A model generated the notes under the pieces. That model had not been told where the DNA came from. It made no database searches and saw only the letters and a list, made by a program, of their open reading frames with translations. A DNA stretch of 64,000 nucleotides. It comes from Crenobacter cavernae (lineage in GTDB: Bacteria; Pseudomonadota; Gammaproteobacteria; Burkholderiales; Chromobacteriaceae). Shown here in pieces: positions 44,517 through 58,066 of the stretch; position 1 is the first letter of the stretch, and each line of letters starts with the position of its first letter. The position numbers and the translations under genes are program-made. The stretch is taken from contig NZ_CP031337.1 in the NCBI RefSeq assembly GCF_003355495.1, positions 1,927,001 to 1,991,000 on the forward strand, read 5' to 3'.

Positions 44517-44551
44517 GTGTTTTTCAGGTTTTGAACACCTCGAGGACACCC

Positions 44552-45643
44552 ATGACCGTCGCCATCCAACGCACTCCCCTCAACGCCACCCACCGCGAAT
44601 TTTCCGCCAAGATGGTCGATTTCGCCGGCTGGGACATGCCCATCCACTACGGCTCGCAGCTGAAAGAGCACGAAGCGGTGCGCGCCGACGCGGGGATGTT
44701 CGACGTCTCGCACATGGTCGTGCTCGACATCACAGGCTCCGACGCCGAACCCTGGCTGCGTCATCTCTTGGCTAACGACGTCGCCCGCCTCAGGGAAGCC
44801 AACAAGGCGCTCTATTCGGCCATGCTCAACGAGCAGGGCGGCGTCATCGACGACCTGATCACCTACCGCACCGCCTGGGGCTTCCGCATGGTGGTCAACG
44901 CCGCCACCCGCGACAAGGACCTCGCGTGGATGCAGCAGCAATCCGAAGGCCGCGACGTCGTGCTCACCGTGCGCGACGAACTCGCGATGATCGCGGTGCA
45001 GGGCCCGAATGCCATTTCCAAGGCGCTGTCGGTGCTGCCGCCCGACTGGGCCGACGCGGTGACCGCGCTCAAGCCGTTTTCGGCGCTGCCGTTCGGCGAC
45101 TGGTTCGTCGCGCGCACCGGCTATACCGGTGAAGACGGCCTCGAAGTCATGCTGCCGGCCGCAGACGCACCGGCCTTCTTTAAAAGGTTGGCCGAGGCCG
45201 GCGTCGTGCCGTGCGGACTTGGCGCACGCGACACGCTGCGCCTGGAGGCCGGCATGAACCTCTACGGCCACGATATGGACGAGACCGTCAGCCCGCTGCA
45301 AGCCGGCATGGGCTGGACCGTCGCGTGGGCGCCCGAAGAGCGCGACTTCATCGGCCGCAAGGCGCTCGAAGCAGAGAAGGCCGCCGGCATCGCGATGAAG
45401 CAGGTCGGCCTGGTGCTCGAGGGCAAGGGCGTGCTGCGCGAAGGCATGAAGGTCGCAACCGAAGCGGGCGACGGCGTGATCACCAGCGGCACCTTCTCGC
45501 CGACGCTGAAATTCTCGGTCGCGATCGCCCGCGTGCCGGCCGCCACGGCCGACGCCGCACAGGTCGACATCCGCGGCCAGCTCGTCGGCGCGCGCGTGGT
45601 GAAACTGCCCTTCGTGCGCAACGGCAAACGCGTATTCGAATAA
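44552..45643 (+). CDS. gcvT: Glycine cleavage T protein (aminomethyltransferase)
   Basis: GcvT (363 aa) transfers the methylene group from the aminomethyl-lipoyl H protein to tetrahydrofolate and releases ammonia. Conserved features are DFAGWDMPIHYGSQ, GMFDVSHM, the tetrahydrofolate region (YTGEDGLEVMLP) and RDTLRLEAGMNLYG. The ATG at 44552 follows GAGGA; a TTG 21 bp upstream would lengthen it. It is controlled by the glycine riboswitch 36 bp upstream. Confidence 0.97.
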   Translation: MTVAIQRTPLNATHREFSAKMVDFAGWDMPIHYGSQLKEHEAVRADAGMFDVSHMVVLDITGSDAEPWLRHLLANDVARLREANKALYSAMLNEQGGVIDDLITYRTAWGFRMVVNAATRDKDLAWMQQQSEGRDVVLTVRDELAMIAVQGPNAISKALSVLPPDWADAVTALKPFSALPFGDWFVARTGYTGEDGLEVMLPAADAPAFFKRLAEAGVVPCGLGARDTLRLEAGMNLYGHDMDETVSPLQAGMGWTVAWAPEERDFIGRKALEAEKAAGIAMKQVGLVLEGKGVLREGMKVATEAGDGVITSGTFSPTLKFSVAIARVPAATADAAQVDIRGQLVGARVVKLPFVRNGKRVFE

Positions 45644-45711
45644 AATAGCCCATGCTGGGCGACTGCCGCCCCCGCGTGGGACACCGAATTGAATCGACAG
45701 GAGAACAACTC

Positions 45712-46098
45712 ATGAGCCAAATCCCGGCCGACCTCAAATACGTAGCCAGCCACGAGTGGCTGCGCCTGGAAGCCGACGGCACCGTGACCGTAGGCATCAC
45801 CGACCACGCCCAGGAACTGCTGGGCGACGTGGTGTTCGTCGAACTGCCGCAGGCCGGCAGGACCTACGCCGAAGGCGAACAGGCCGGCGTCGTCGAGTCG
45901 GTGAAGGCCGCGTCCGACGTGTATGCGCCGATCGCCGGCGAAATCGTCGAAGTGAATGCCGCGCTCGAGGCCAACCCGGAGCTGGCCAACAGCGACCCGT
46001 ACGGTGAAGCCTGGTTCTTCAAGGTCAAGCCGAGCGACGCCGCCGACCTCGACGGTCTGATGACCGCCGACGCGTACGCGCAAGAAGTCGGCGCCTAA
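45712..46098 (+). CDS. gcvH: Glycine cleavage H protein
   Basis: GcvH (128 aa) carries the lipoyl arm that shuttles the aminomethyl group between P, T and L proteins. The lipoylated Lys is in VVESVKAASDVYAP. The start SQIPADLKYVASHEWLRLEA is typical; the ATG at 45712 follows CAGGAG. A terminator follows, so gcvP may depend on partial readthrough or its own promoter. Confidence 0.97.
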   Translation: MSQIPADLKYVASHEWLRLEADGTVTVGITDHAQELLGDVVFVELPQAGRTYAEGEQAGVVESVKAASDVYAPIAGEIVEVNAALEANPELANSDPYGEAWFFKVKPSDAADLDGLMTADAYAQEVGA

Positions 46099-46110
46099 GT
46101 CAGCCGTATC

Positions 46111-46136
46111 AGCCCTGCCATGTGCAGGGCTTTTTT
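46111..46136 (+). terminator. Terminator between gcvH and gcvP
   Basis: AGCCCTGC and GCAGGGCT form an 8-bp stem with a 4-base loop (CATG-like), followed by TTTTTTG. It lies 13 bp after gcvH and 27 bp before gcvP and probably reduces gcvP transcription relative to gcvTH. Confidence 0.8.
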
Positions 46137-46162
46137 GTCCCGCGAAAAACGGTAGAAGAATC

Positions 46163-49018
<2,856 letters not shown>

Positions 49019-49042
49019 GCCTAGTCCGAGCTTGCCAAGCAG

Positions 49043-49070
49043 ACGGCGCCCCGCGGGGCGCCGTTTTTTT
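49043..49070. terminator. gcvP terminator (bidirectional)
   Basis: ACGGCGCCCCGCGGGGCGCCGT is a near-perfect dyad followed by TTTTTTT. It lies between gcvP and the convergent aldehyde dehydrogenase gene. Confidence 0.9.
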
Positions 49071-49111
49071 GTCTCTCGACGTTGGCCGAGCCGGCCTTGG
49101 CGATGAAAGCG

Positions 49112-50545
49112 TCAACCGTGCTTGATCATCACGTGGCGCGCGACGGTGTAGTCCTCGAGCCCGTACAGAGACAGGTCCTTGCCGTAGCCCGACTGCTTGA
49201 GGCCGCCGTGCGGCATCTCGGACACCAGCATGAAGTGCGTGTTGACCCAGGTGCAGCCGTACTGTAGCCGCGCGGCGGCATCCATCGCGCGGCCGATGTC
49301 GGAGGTCCACACGCTGGACGCGAGGCCGTAGTCCGAGTCGTTGGCCCACGCGACGACATCGTCTTCGTCGCCGAATCGCGTCACGCTGACCACCGGGCCG
49401 AACACCTCGCGCCTTACGACCTCGTCGTGCTGGTGCGCGCCGGCGAGCACCGTCGGCGCAAAGAAGAAGCCGGGGCCGGACAGCGGCGCGCCGCCGGCGA
49501 CCGCCTCGATATGCGGCTGCGCGACGGCGCGTTCGACGAAGCCGGCGACGCGCGCGCGATGTTCGTCGCTGACCAGCGGCCCCATCTCGACGTCCTCGTC
49601 GTGCTGCGCGCCGACCTTGATCTTCGATACCGCCGACGCGAGGTCGGCGACGAAACGGTCGTAGATCTTGCTGTGCGCGTACACGCGGCAGGCGGCGGTG
49701 CAGTCCTGGCCGGCATTGTAGTAGCCGAAGGCGCGGATGGCCTCGATCACGGCCGCAAGGTCGGCGTCGTCGTAGACGATCACCGGTGCCTTGCCGCCGA
49801 GTTCCAGGTGGGTGCGCTTCATCGTCGCGACCGCCGCCTCGATCACCTTGCGCCCGGTCGCCGGGCTGCCGGTGATCGAGAGCATCCGCACGCGCACGTC
49901 GTTGATCAAGGGTTGGCCGACGCTCTCGCCGCGCCCGACGACGACGTTGACCACGCCCCTGGGAAAGAGCTCGGCCAACCATTCGCCAAGCAGCAGCGTC
50001 GTCAATGGCGTGATTTCCGACGGCTTGATCACGACGGTGTTGCCGGCGGCGAGCGCCGGCGCGAGCTTCCACGCGGCCATCATCAAGGGGTAGTTCCACG
50101 GCGCGATAGCCGCGACGACGCCGATCGCGTCGCGGCGGATCAGGCTGGTGTGGCCGGCGAGGTATTCACCGGCGGCCGAACCGGGCAGGCAGCGGCAGGC
50201 GCCGGCGAAGTAGCGGAACACGTCGGCGATGGCGGGGATCTCGTCGGCCAGCGCCGCCGCGTACGGCTTGCCGCAGTTCTTCGCCTCGAGCTCGGCCAAC
50301 CTTTCGCCGTTGGCCTCGATGCGGTCGGCCAGCTGCAACAGCCGCGCGGCGCGGTCCTTCGGCGGCGTCGCGCGCCAGGCGTCGAACGCGGCGTCGGCGG
50401 CGGCGACCGCGGCGGACAGCTGCGCGGCGCTCGCTTCGTTGAGCTCGGCCAAGGTCGCGCCGGTCGCCGGGTCGAGCACCGGGTAGGCGTCGCCGTCGCC
50501 GGCGACGAGGTGGCCATCGATCAACATCGCGTTCGGCAGTTTCAT
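49112..50545 (-). CDS. Gamma-aminobutyraldehyde dehydrogenase (PatD/YdcW-like)
   Basis: A 477-aa NAD-dependent aldehyde dehydrogenase, likely oxidising 4-aminobutanal to GABA in putrescine breakdown. The active site Cys is in GQDCTAACRVYAH, the general-base Glu in LELGGKAP, and the Asn in PWNYPLMMAAWKLAP. The MHG-like GGLKQSGYGKDLSLYGLEDY tail is typical of this subfamily. The start at 50545 follows GGAGAG; the frame extends upstream through the permease but that is not used. It ends the operon after a ydcSTUV-like transporter, matching ydcSTUVW of E. coli. Confidence 0.88.
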   Translation of the reverse strand: MKLPNAMLIDGHLVAGDGDAYPVLDPATGATLAELNEASAAQLSAAVAAADAAFDAWRATPPKDRAARLLQLADRIEANGERLAELEAKNCGKPYAAALADEIPAIADVFRYFAGACRCLPGSAAGEYLAGHTSLIRRDAIGVVAAIAPWNYPLMMAAWKLAPALAAGNTVVIKPSEITPLTTLLLGEWLAELFPRGVVNVVVGRGESVGQPLINDVRVRMLSITGSPATGRKVIEAAVATMKRTHLELGGKAPVIVYDDADLAAVIEAIRAFGYYNAGQDCTAACRVYAHSKIYDRFVADLASAVSKIKVGAQHDEDVEMGPLVSDEHRARVAGFVERAVAQPHIEAVAGGAPLSGPGFFFAPTVLAGAHQHDEVVRREVFGPVVSVTRFGDEDDVVAWANDSDYGLASSVWTSDIGRAMDAAARLQYGCTWVNTHFMLVSEMPHGGLKQSGYGKDLSLYGLEDYTVARHVMIKHG

Positions 50546-50565
50546 GGTTCTCTCCGTGGGGGCGG

Positions 50566-51366
50566 CTATTTCTCGTCGCCGGTCTCGCGCGTCAGGCGCC
50601 ACGCGGCGAGGATGGGCAGGGCGGTCATGAGCATCACCATCAGCGCGACGACGTTGGTGACCGGCACGTCGCGCGGCCGGCCGAGCTGGTTCAACAGCCA
50701 GATCGGCAGCGTCTTCTCGTGGCCGGCGGTGAAGGTGGTGACGATGATCTCGTCGAAGGACAGCGCGAATGCGAGCATGCCGCCGGCCAAGAGCGCGGTC
50801 GCGAGGTTGGGCAGCACGACCAGAAGCAGCGTCTGCCAGCCGTCGGCGCCGAGGTCCATCGACGCCTCGAGCTGCGAATGCGGCAGACGCCTTAAGCGCG
50901 CGATCACGTTGTTGTAGACGATGACGACGCAGAAGGTCGCGTGGCCGGTGACGATGGTCCAGAAGTTGGGGTTGACCTCGGCCAACCTGAACGCCGACAA
51001 CAGCGCGATGCCGGTGATGATGCCGGGCAGCGCGATCGGCAGGATCAAGAGCAGCGTGATCGAGTCCTTGCCGGGGAAGGATTTCCGGTACAAGGCGCCG
51101 GCCGCCATGCTGCCGAGCAGGAGCGCGACGAGGGTCGCGACCGCCGCGACGCGCGCCGACAGCGCCAGCGCGTCGAACACGTCGTCGCGCGCGGCGGCCT
51201 CGGCGAACCAGGCGAGCGTGAAGCCCTGCAAGGGGAAAGAGAACGCGCTCCGTTCGGTGTTGAATGCGTAGAGCAGGATCACGACGATAGGAAAGTGCAG
51301 GAAGGCGAGCCCGGCGTAGGCGGCGATCCGCAAGGTCCACGGTGCGCGGTCGCTGTCAGAGCGCAT
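50566..51366 (-). CDS. Polyamine ABC transporter permease (YdcV/PotI-like)
   Basis: A 266-aa inner-membrane permease with six predicted spans. The EAA loop is visible as EASMDLGADGWQTLLLVVLP, where it contacts the ATPase. It overlaps the upstream permease gene by 11 bp. Substrate is inferred from family and from the adjacent dehydrogenase. Confidence 0.9.
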   Translation of the reverse strand: MRSDSDRAPWTLRIAAYAGLAFLHFPIVVILLYAFNTERSAFSFPLQGFTLAWFAEAAARDDVFDALALSARVAAVATLVALLLGSMAAGALYRKSFPGKDSITLLLILPIALPGIITGIALLSAFRLAEVNPNFWTIVTGHATFCVVIVYNNVIARLRRLPHSQLEASMDLGADGWQTLLLVVLPNLATALLAGGMLAFALSFDEIIVTTFTAGHEKTLPIWLLNQLGRPRDVPVTNVVALMVMLMTALPILAAWRLTRETGDEK

Positions 51367-52300
51367 CGAAGGCTCCCAGCCGGCGCGCGATCGCCAGATA
51401 CACCGCGATCAGCACGATGGGCACGACGGTGAACGCGGCGGCGAGCGGAATGTTGCCGACCGTGCCCTGCATCGTATAGACCATGGTGCCGATGAAGAGG
51501 CCGGACGGACCGATGATCTGCGGGATGATGTAGTCGCCTAGCGTCAGCGAGAAGGTGAAGATCGAGCCGGCGACGACGCCGGGAAAGGCCATCGGCAGGA
51601 TCACGAGGCGGAAGGTCTGCAGCGGCGTCGCGCCGAGGTCGGCCGACGCGGCGATCAGGCTGGCCGGTACGCGTTCGAGCGCCGCCTGGATAGGCAGGAT
51701 CATGAACGGCAGCCAGATATAGGTGAACACCAGGAAGCGGCCGGAGTGCGACGTGGCAAGCGTGCTGCCGCCGACGTAGGGCAGCGTCAGCAAAGCCTCT
51801 ACAAAACCGGCGAGCCCAAGCCGTTCGACGAACCACCACGCGATGCCGCCCTTGGCGAGCACCACCGTCCACGCGTAGACCTTGACGAGATAGCTCGCCC
51901 ACATCGGCAGCATCACCGCGATATAGAAGAAGGCCTTCTCGGCGCCGCGCGCGTAGCGCGCCATGTAGTAGGCGATCGGAAAGGCGATGAAGGCGGAAGC
52001 GATCGTCACCGCCGCCGCCATCGCGAGCGTTCTCAGTACGATGTCGAGGTTGGCCGCATCGACGAGATGGCGGTAGTTGGCGAAGGTGACGTCGCGCGTC
52101 ACCGCCATCGTGAAGTCGTCGAAGGTGTAGACGCTCTGGATCAGTAAGGTCGCGAGCGAACCGAGGTAGACGATGCCGAACCACGCGAGCGGCGGCGCGA
52201 GCAGCAAGAGGAGAAGCAACGTGTCGTGCCGGTAGAGCAGCGTGGAGACGCGCCGCGCCGCGCTTTGAGGGTTGGCCGAGCTTGTCTGTAGTGTCGCCAT
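51356..52300 (-). CDS. Polyamine ABC transporter permease (YdcU/PotH-like)
   Basis: A 314-aa inner-membrane permease with about six spans, and an EAA-type loop in ASADLGATPLQTFRLVILP. The ATG at 52300 lies 2 bp after the ATPase gene, so the longer open frame into that gene is rejected. It pairs with the YdcV-like permease to form the channel. One repeat word lies near the start (52271-52280). Confidence 0.9.
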   Translation of the reverse strand: MATLQTSSANPQSAARRVSTLLYRHDTLLLLLLLAPPLAWFGIVYLGSLATLLIQSVYTFDDFTMAVTRDVTFANYRHLVDAANLDIVLRTLAMAAAVTIASAFIAFPIAYYMARYARGAEKAFFYIAVMLPMWASYLVKVYAWTVVLAKGGIAWWFVERLGLAGFVEALLTLPYVGGSTLATSHSGRFLVFTYIWLPFMILPIQAALERVPASLIAASADLGATPLQTFRLVILPMAFPGVVAGSIFTFSLTLGDYIIPQIIGPSGLFIGTMVYTMQGTVGNIPLAAAFTVVPIVLIAVYLAIARRLGAFDAL

Positions 52301-52302
52301 CG

Positions 52303-53316
<1,014 letters not shown>

Positions 53317-53353
53317 GCTGCCCTCCCTAAAGCAAGGGGCCGATAACGCGTCC

Positions 53354-54499
53354 CTATTTACCGCCCATGATCGCGATGTAGTCGCGCGTCCAGACGCTGT
53401 ACGGCACGCAGCGACCCTGCGTCGCGCACTTGGCCTGCGGCGTCTTCCAGAAGCGCACCTGCGCGAAGCGCGCAAAGCCGTTGGTCTGGCAGAAGTCGCT
53501 GCCACTCGGGGCTTTTTGCTGGCACGCGTTGGGCACCACCGGGTTGGAGCCGAACCACTCGGCGAGCGACGACTGCAGCTTCGTGTTCAGCGAATATTCC
53601 ATCCACTTGTACGCGCAGACCGGATGTTTGGCGTCGGTATGCAGCATCGTCGTGTCTGCCCAGCCGGTGGAACCTTCCTTCGGGATCACCGACGCGATCG
53701 GCTGCTTCTCGGCCTTCAGCGCGTTGACCTGGTAGCCCCAGGCGCTCGAAGCGACGACGCCCTCGTTCTTGAAGTCGTTCATCTGCACGGTGACGTCGTG
53801 CCAGTAGCGATGCTTGAGCCGGTATTGCTGGCGCAGGACCTTGAGCACCTCGGCGTACTGCTGCTCATTGAGTTCGTACGGGTCCTTGATCCCGAGCGCC
53901 GGGTTCTTCTTGGATAGATAGAGCGCGGCGTCGGCGATATAGATCGGCCCGTCGTAGGCCTGGATGCGGCCCTTGTTCGGCTTGCCGTCAGGAAAGGTCT
54001 GCGGCTCGAACACCACCGCCCAGGACGTCGGCGGCGTCTTGAAGATCTTGGTGTTGTACATCAGCACGTTCGGCCCCCACTGGTAGGGGACGCCGTAGTG
54101 CTTGCCGCCTACCGTGTGCCATGGCGCGTCGGTCAGCCTCGGGTCGAGCGACTTCCAACTCGGCACGAGCTTGATGTTGATCTCCTGCACCTTCTTGCCG
54201 TGGATCAGCCTGAGACTCGCGTCGCCCGACGCAGTGACGAGGTCGTAGCCGCCCTGGTTCATCAGGCTGACCATCTCGTCCGACGTCGCTGCGGTCTTGA
54301 CGTTGACCTTGCAGCCGGTCGCCTTCTCGAAAGGCGTCACCCAGTCGTAGTTCTTGTCGGTCTCGCCGCGTTCGATATAGCCGGGCCACGCGATGAGGTC
54401 GAGCCGGCCTTCGGGTTTGGCGAGCGAGGCAGGCGGGGCGGCGACGCCGTAAGTGGCGTAGGCAGACAGCAGCACGAGAAACAGGGAACGCACCCGCAT
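53354..54499 (-). CDS. Polyamine-binding periplasmic protein (YdcS-like)
   Basis: A 381-aa solute-binding protein with a signal peptide (RVRSLFLVLLSAYATYGVAA, cut about residue 21). The mature start LDLIAWPGYIERGETDKNYD is characteristic of YdcS-type putrescine receptors. Several cysteines near the C-terminus (CQQKAPSGSDFCQ, CATQGRC) may form disulphides. It heads the ydcSTUV-ydcW-like operon, transcribed left, which imports and oxidises putrescine-type compounds. YdcS of E. coli has also been linked to polyhydroxybutyrate synthesis. Confidence 0.88.
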   Translation of the reverse strand: MRVRSLFLVLLSAYATYGVAAPPASLAKPEGRLDLIAWPGYIERGETDKNYDWVTPFEKATGCKVNVKTAATSDEMVSLMNQGGYDLVTASGDASLRLIHGKKVQEINIKLVPSWKSLDPRLTDAPWHTVGGKHYGVPYQWGPNVLMYNTKIFKTPPTSWAVVFEPQTFPDGKPNKGRIQAYDGPIYIADAALYLSKKNPALGIKDPYELNEQQYAEVLKVLRQQYRLKHRYWHDVTVQMNDFKNEGVVASSAWGYQVNALKAEKQPIASVIPKEGSTGWADTTMLHTDAKHPVCAYKWMEYSLNTKLQSSLAEWFGSNPVVPNACQQKAPSGSDFCQTNGFARFAQVRFWKTPQAKCATQGRCVPYSVWTRDYIAIMGGK

Positions 54500-54596
54500 G
54501 GATTTCTCCTTGGTCGGTGCTGACGGGATGGGGTCGTCAGAGGGAGGCGGGCGGTCTTCGGGACTGGCGGTCTGACGATGTTCATGACAGATGGCG

Positions 54597-54630
54597 AAGG
54601 CCGACGCTGATTGTTTTATGCGTCGGCCTT
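54597..54630. terminator. Hairpin after kdpE
   Basis: AAGGCCGACGC pairs with GCGTCGGCCTT (11-bp stem, 12-base loop). It lies 29 bp after the kdpE stop on the minus strand and before the ydcS promoter. The T run is weak, so termination is likely but not certain. Confidence 0.6.
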
Positions 54631-54658
54631 AAGACAAAGTCAAAAATGGCAGGGGGAA

Positions 54659-55351
54659 TCAGTCGGCGGCCAGCCGGTAGCCGACGCCGGTCTTGGTGAG
54701 CAGATACCGGGGCTTGGCCGGGTCGGCCTCGAGCTTGTGCCGCAGCTGCGCCATATAGATGCGCAGGTAGTGGCTGTGCTCGACCGCGTTCGGCCCCCAC
54801 ACTTCCTTCAACAGGTGTCTGTGGGTCAGCACCTTGCCGGCGTGGCGCGCGAGCTCGGCCAACAGCCTGAATTCCAGCGGAGTCAGGTGCACCGCCTCGC
54901 CTGACTTGCTCACCTTGTGTGCGGACAGGTCGATCGCCAGTTCGCCGGCCTCGATCACCGGATTGGCCGGCGCGGCCTGGTTCAGCCGGTGCCTGAGCGC
55001 GACGCGGGTGCGCGCCATCAGCTCGGCGACGCCGAACGGCTTGGTCAGGTAGTCGTCGGCGCCGGCGTCGAGCGACGCGACCTTGTCGGTTTCTTGATGA
55101 CGCGCCGACAGCACGATCACTGGCACCGCGCTCCATTCGCGAAGCGAGCGGATCACCGTGACGCCGTCTGCGTCGGGCAGACCCAGGTCGAGCAGCACCA
55201 GCTGCGGCAGGTGGCGCGCCGCCTCGGCAAGGCCCTCGCGCGCGGTCTCGGCGTCGATCACGGTAAAGCCCTCGGCGACGAGGCTCGCGCGCAGGAAGCG
55301 GCGGATCTGCAGCTCGTCTTCGATGATCAATACGGGCGCGGCGGTGCTCAT
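54659..55351 (-). CDS. kdpE: Response regulator KdpE
   Basis: KdpE (230 aa) is the OmpR-family regulator of the kdp operon. The receiver has the acidic pair VLIIEDELQI and phospho-Asp in LVLLDLGLPDADGV; the C-terminal winged helix has LTPLEFRLLAELARHAGKVL. It overlaps kdpD by 4 bp. It presumably binds upstream of kdpF, where direct repeats are seen. Confidence 0.96.
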   Translation of the reverse strand: MSTAAPVLIIEDELQIRRFLRASLVAEGFTVIDAETAREGLAEAARHLPQLVLLDLGLPDADGVTVIRSLREWSAVPVIVLSARHQETDKVASLDAGADDYLTKPFGVAELMARTRVALRHRLNQAAPANPVIEAGELAIDLSAHKVSKSGEAVHLTPLEFRLLAELARHAGKVLTHRHLLKEVWGPNAVEHSHYLRIYMAQLRHKLEADPAKPRYLLTKTGVGYRLAAD

Positions 55352-58059
55352 GCGTCAGGGTCTCCTTCTATCGAAAAAACGGGCGGCTCGCCGGGGCTAG
55401 GCAGGAACACCGAGAAACGCGCACCGCCTTCGGCGCGGCGGCTCGCCCTGATATTGCCGCCGTGCGCCTCTACGATCGCGCGGCAGATCGCCAGCCCGAG
55501 CCCTACGCCGCCGGCGTTGTCTTCCGGTCGCGCGCGCTGGAATTTCTCGAACAGGCTGTCCGGGTCTTCGACACCCAGGCCCGGGCCGGTGTCGTCGACG
55601 TAGAGCGTGACGCCCGCGGCGGCGACCTCGGCCGACAGCGTCAGAGAGCTGCCCGCCGGCGTGTATTTGACCGCGTTTTCCAAGAGGTTGACCAGCACTC
55701 GCTCGAGCAAGGTGCTGTCTGCGTAGACCAGCGGCAGGCCTTGCTGCAGGCGCGTCTCGAGCGGGTGCTCGGCCAACCTCGGGCCGAGCGCGTGGATCGC
55801 CGCGCCGAACGCCTCCTCGATCGGCAGCCATTCGGGCGCCATCGGCATCGCGCCGGCCTCGAGCCTCGCCATGTCGAGCACGCTCGCAACCAGCCGCGTC
55901 ATCCGTTCCGCCTCGGCCTCTATGCCCTCGGCGAGCTGCCGGCGCTGATCTGCAGGCAGATCGCGCTCGGCCAGCGTCGACGCGGCGCCGACGATGCCGG
56001 CCAAGGGGCTGCGCAAATCGTGCGAGATCGACGTCAACAGCGAGTTGCGCAGCTTCTCGCTCTGCGACGCGACCTGCACCGCCTCGTTGTCGCGCGACAG
56101 CCTGACGCGTTCGAGCGCGAGCGCGACCTGAGCGGCGAAGGCGTCGAGCAGCCGCCTCTCGTCGGGCAGGGTCAGGTTGTCCTCGCCCTTCGGGCGCACC
56201 GCGAGCACGCCGAGCGTGTCTTCTGCGCCGGTGAGCGGCAGATAGAGCGCGTCGGCGCCGGGCAGCGTCGCGGTGCCCAGGCCGGCCGCCTCGCCGCGCT
56301 CGAACACCCATTGCGCGACGCCGAGATCGGCGCCGTGCAGCGATCCCATGATGCTGTCGCCGCCGGGGTGCTTGAGCCGGCCGTTCGCGTCGGGCAGCAG
56401 GATCACCGCCTGCGCCTGCTGGTGTTCGTTCAGGCGTTTCACCGCGGTCTTGAGCACGCCGGTCTCGTCCTGTTCGGACACCAGCGCCTGCACCAACTCG
56501 TACATCAGCGCGGTGCGCCGCTCGCGAAAGCCGGACAAGAGCGCCTGGCGGCGGATGTTGGCGGTCAGCCGGCTGATGGTCAGCGCGACGCCGAGCATCA
56601 CCGCGAAGGTGAACAGGTACTGCGTGTCGGAGACGGCGAAGGTCAGGTAGGGCGGGATGAAGAAGAAGTCGAAAGCCGCGACGCTCGCGATAGACGCGAG
56701 CACGGCAGCGCCATGGCCGTAGCGGTAGGCGGCGAGCACGACGACCAGCAGGTAGAGCATGATCAGGTTGATCGGTTCGGCGATGTCGCGCACCAGCCAG
56801 GCGAGCGAGGTGACCAGCGCAGGTAATCCTAGGCCCCAGGCTAGCATCCCGCTACGTTGCTTGCGCAGCGCGGCGAGGTGTTCGACGCCGAGGTAGTCGC
56901 GGCTGGCGGCGAGCCACGCCGACAGCGCGGCGCTCTCCTGCGGCTTCTTCGCGATCAGCGTCAGGTCGATGTCGTCGGCGAGCTGGCCGATCCGCGCCGA
57001 CAGCGTAACGCGCTGCCAGAAGCGGCGGCGCCGGCTCGCGTGGCCGAGCACGATGCGGCCGGCGTTGCGGCTGCGAGCGAAGTTGACCAGTTCCTCGGCG
57101 ACCTCGTGGCCGGCAAGCGTCTGCACCCGAGCGCCGAGGCTCTCGGCCAACTTCATCGCCGCGGCGACCTCGGCCTCGCCGCCGAGCTCACGCGTCTCGA
57201 CGTGCACCACCCACCAGTCGGCGCGCAGCGGCTCGGCCAACCTCTTGCCGGCGCGTACCAGCCGCTCGCCGTCGTGCGGGCCGATTGCGACCACCAGCCG
57301 CTCGGCCACCTGCCACACGTCGCCGATCGCCGCGCGGCGCCGGTAGTCGTGCATCTGCGCATCGACGCGGTCGGCGGTGCGTCTGAGCGCGAGCTCGCGC
57401 AGCGCGATCAGGTTGCCCTTGCGGAAGAAGTGGCTGGCCGCGCGTTCCGCCTGCTCGGGAATATAGACCTTGCCCTCGGCCAACCTCGTCAAGAGCTCGT
57501 CGACCGGCAGGTCGATCAGCTCGACCTCGTCGGCCTCGCCGAACACCCAGTCGGGCAGCGTCTCGGACACGCGGATGCCGGTGATGCGTCCTACGACGTC
57601 GTTGAGGCTCTCCAGGTGCTGGACGTTGAGCGTCGTGTAGACGTCGATGCCGGCGTCGAGCAGTTCGTCGACGTCCTGCCAGCGCTTGACGTGCCGGCTG
57701 CCCGGCGCGTTCGTGTGCGCGAGTTCGTCGACGAGGATCAGCTGCGGTTTTCGCGCGAGCGCGGCGTCGAGGTCGAACTCCTTCAGCTCGGTGCCGCGGT
57801 AGGGGACGCGTCGCACCGGCAGGCGCGGCAGGTGCGACGCGAGGAGCGCGGTCTCGCTGCGGCCGTGCGTCTCGATAAGGCCAATGAGCACGTCGAGGCC
57901 GGCCGCCAGTTGTGCGCGGCCGGCCTCGAGCATGGTGCAGGTCTTGCCGACCCCGGCGGCCGAGCCGAAGAAGACCTTCAGCCGGCCGCGGTGTTCGCGT
58001 GCCTCGTCCTCTTGGACCTGGGCGAGGAGGGCGTCGGGGTCGGGGCGGTTCGGTGTCAT
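55348..58059 (-). CDS. kdpD: Sensor histidine kinase KdpD
   Basis: KdpD (about 903 aa) senses potassium limitation or osmotic upshift. The N-terminal KdpD domain has a P-loop (FFGSAAGVGKTCTML) and a USP-like part. Four closely spaced membrane spans (about residues 400-500) follow, then GAF and kinase domains with the His in ISHDLRSPLAGIVG. The ATG at 58059 is preferred since TPNRPDPDALL aligns with the usual start; an ATG at 58077 overlapping kdpC is an alternative. Several repeat words fall in this gene. Confidence 0.95.
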   Translation of the reverse strand: MTPNRPDPDALLAQVQEDEAREHRGRLKVFFGSAAGVGKTCTMLEAGRAQLAAGLDVLIGLIETHGRSETALLASHLPRLPVRRVPYRGTELKEFDLDAALARKPQLILVDELAHTNAPGSRHVKRWQDVDELLDAGIDVYTTLNVQHLESLNDVVGRITGIRVSETLPDWVFGEADEVELIDLPVDELLTRLAEGKVYIPEQAERAASHFFRKGNLIALRELALRRTADRVDAQMHDYRRRAAIGDVWQVAERLVVAIGPHDGERLVRAGKRLAEPLRADWWVVHVETRELGGEAEVAAAMKLAESLGARVQTLAGHEVAEELVNFARSRNAGRIVLGHASRRRRFWQRVTLSARIGQLADDIDLTLIAKKPQESAALSAWLAASRDYLGVEHLAALRKQRSGMLAWGLGLPALVTSLAWLVRDIAEPINLIMLYLLVVVLAAYRYGHGAAVLASIASVAAFDFFFIPPYLTFAVSDTQYLFTFAVMLGVALTISRLTANIRRQALLSGFRERRTALMYELVQALVSEQDETGVLKTAVKRLNEHQQAQAVILLPDANGRLKHPGGDSIMGSLHGADLGVAQWVFERGEAAGLGTATLPGADALYLPLTGAEDTLGVLAVRPKGEDNLTLPDERRLLDAFAAQVALALERVRLSRDNEAVQVASQSEKLRNSLLTSISHDLRSPLAGIVGAASTLAERDLPADQRRQLAEGIEAEAERMTRLVASVLDMARLEAGAMPMAPEWLPIEEAFGAAIHALGPRLAEHPLETRLQQGLPLVYADSTLLERVLVNLLENAVKYTPAGSSLTLSAEVAAAGVTLYVDDTGPGLGVEDPDSLFEKFQRARPEDNAGGVGLGLAICRAIVEAHGGNIRASRRAEGGARFSVFLPSPGEPPVFSIEGDPDA

Positions 58060-58066
58060 CACATGA

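Noticed and set aside
49112..51340. Extended reading of the aldehyde dehydrogenase to 742 aa (possible fusion)
   Set aside because: The upstream part is an out-of-frame reading of the permease gene; a proper start with GGAGAG lies at 50545 and the domain begins there.
55150..55170. Partial match to the Neisseria uptake word (GCCGTCTG)
   Set aside because: It lacks the last two bases and no full GCCGTCTGAA was seen in the window.
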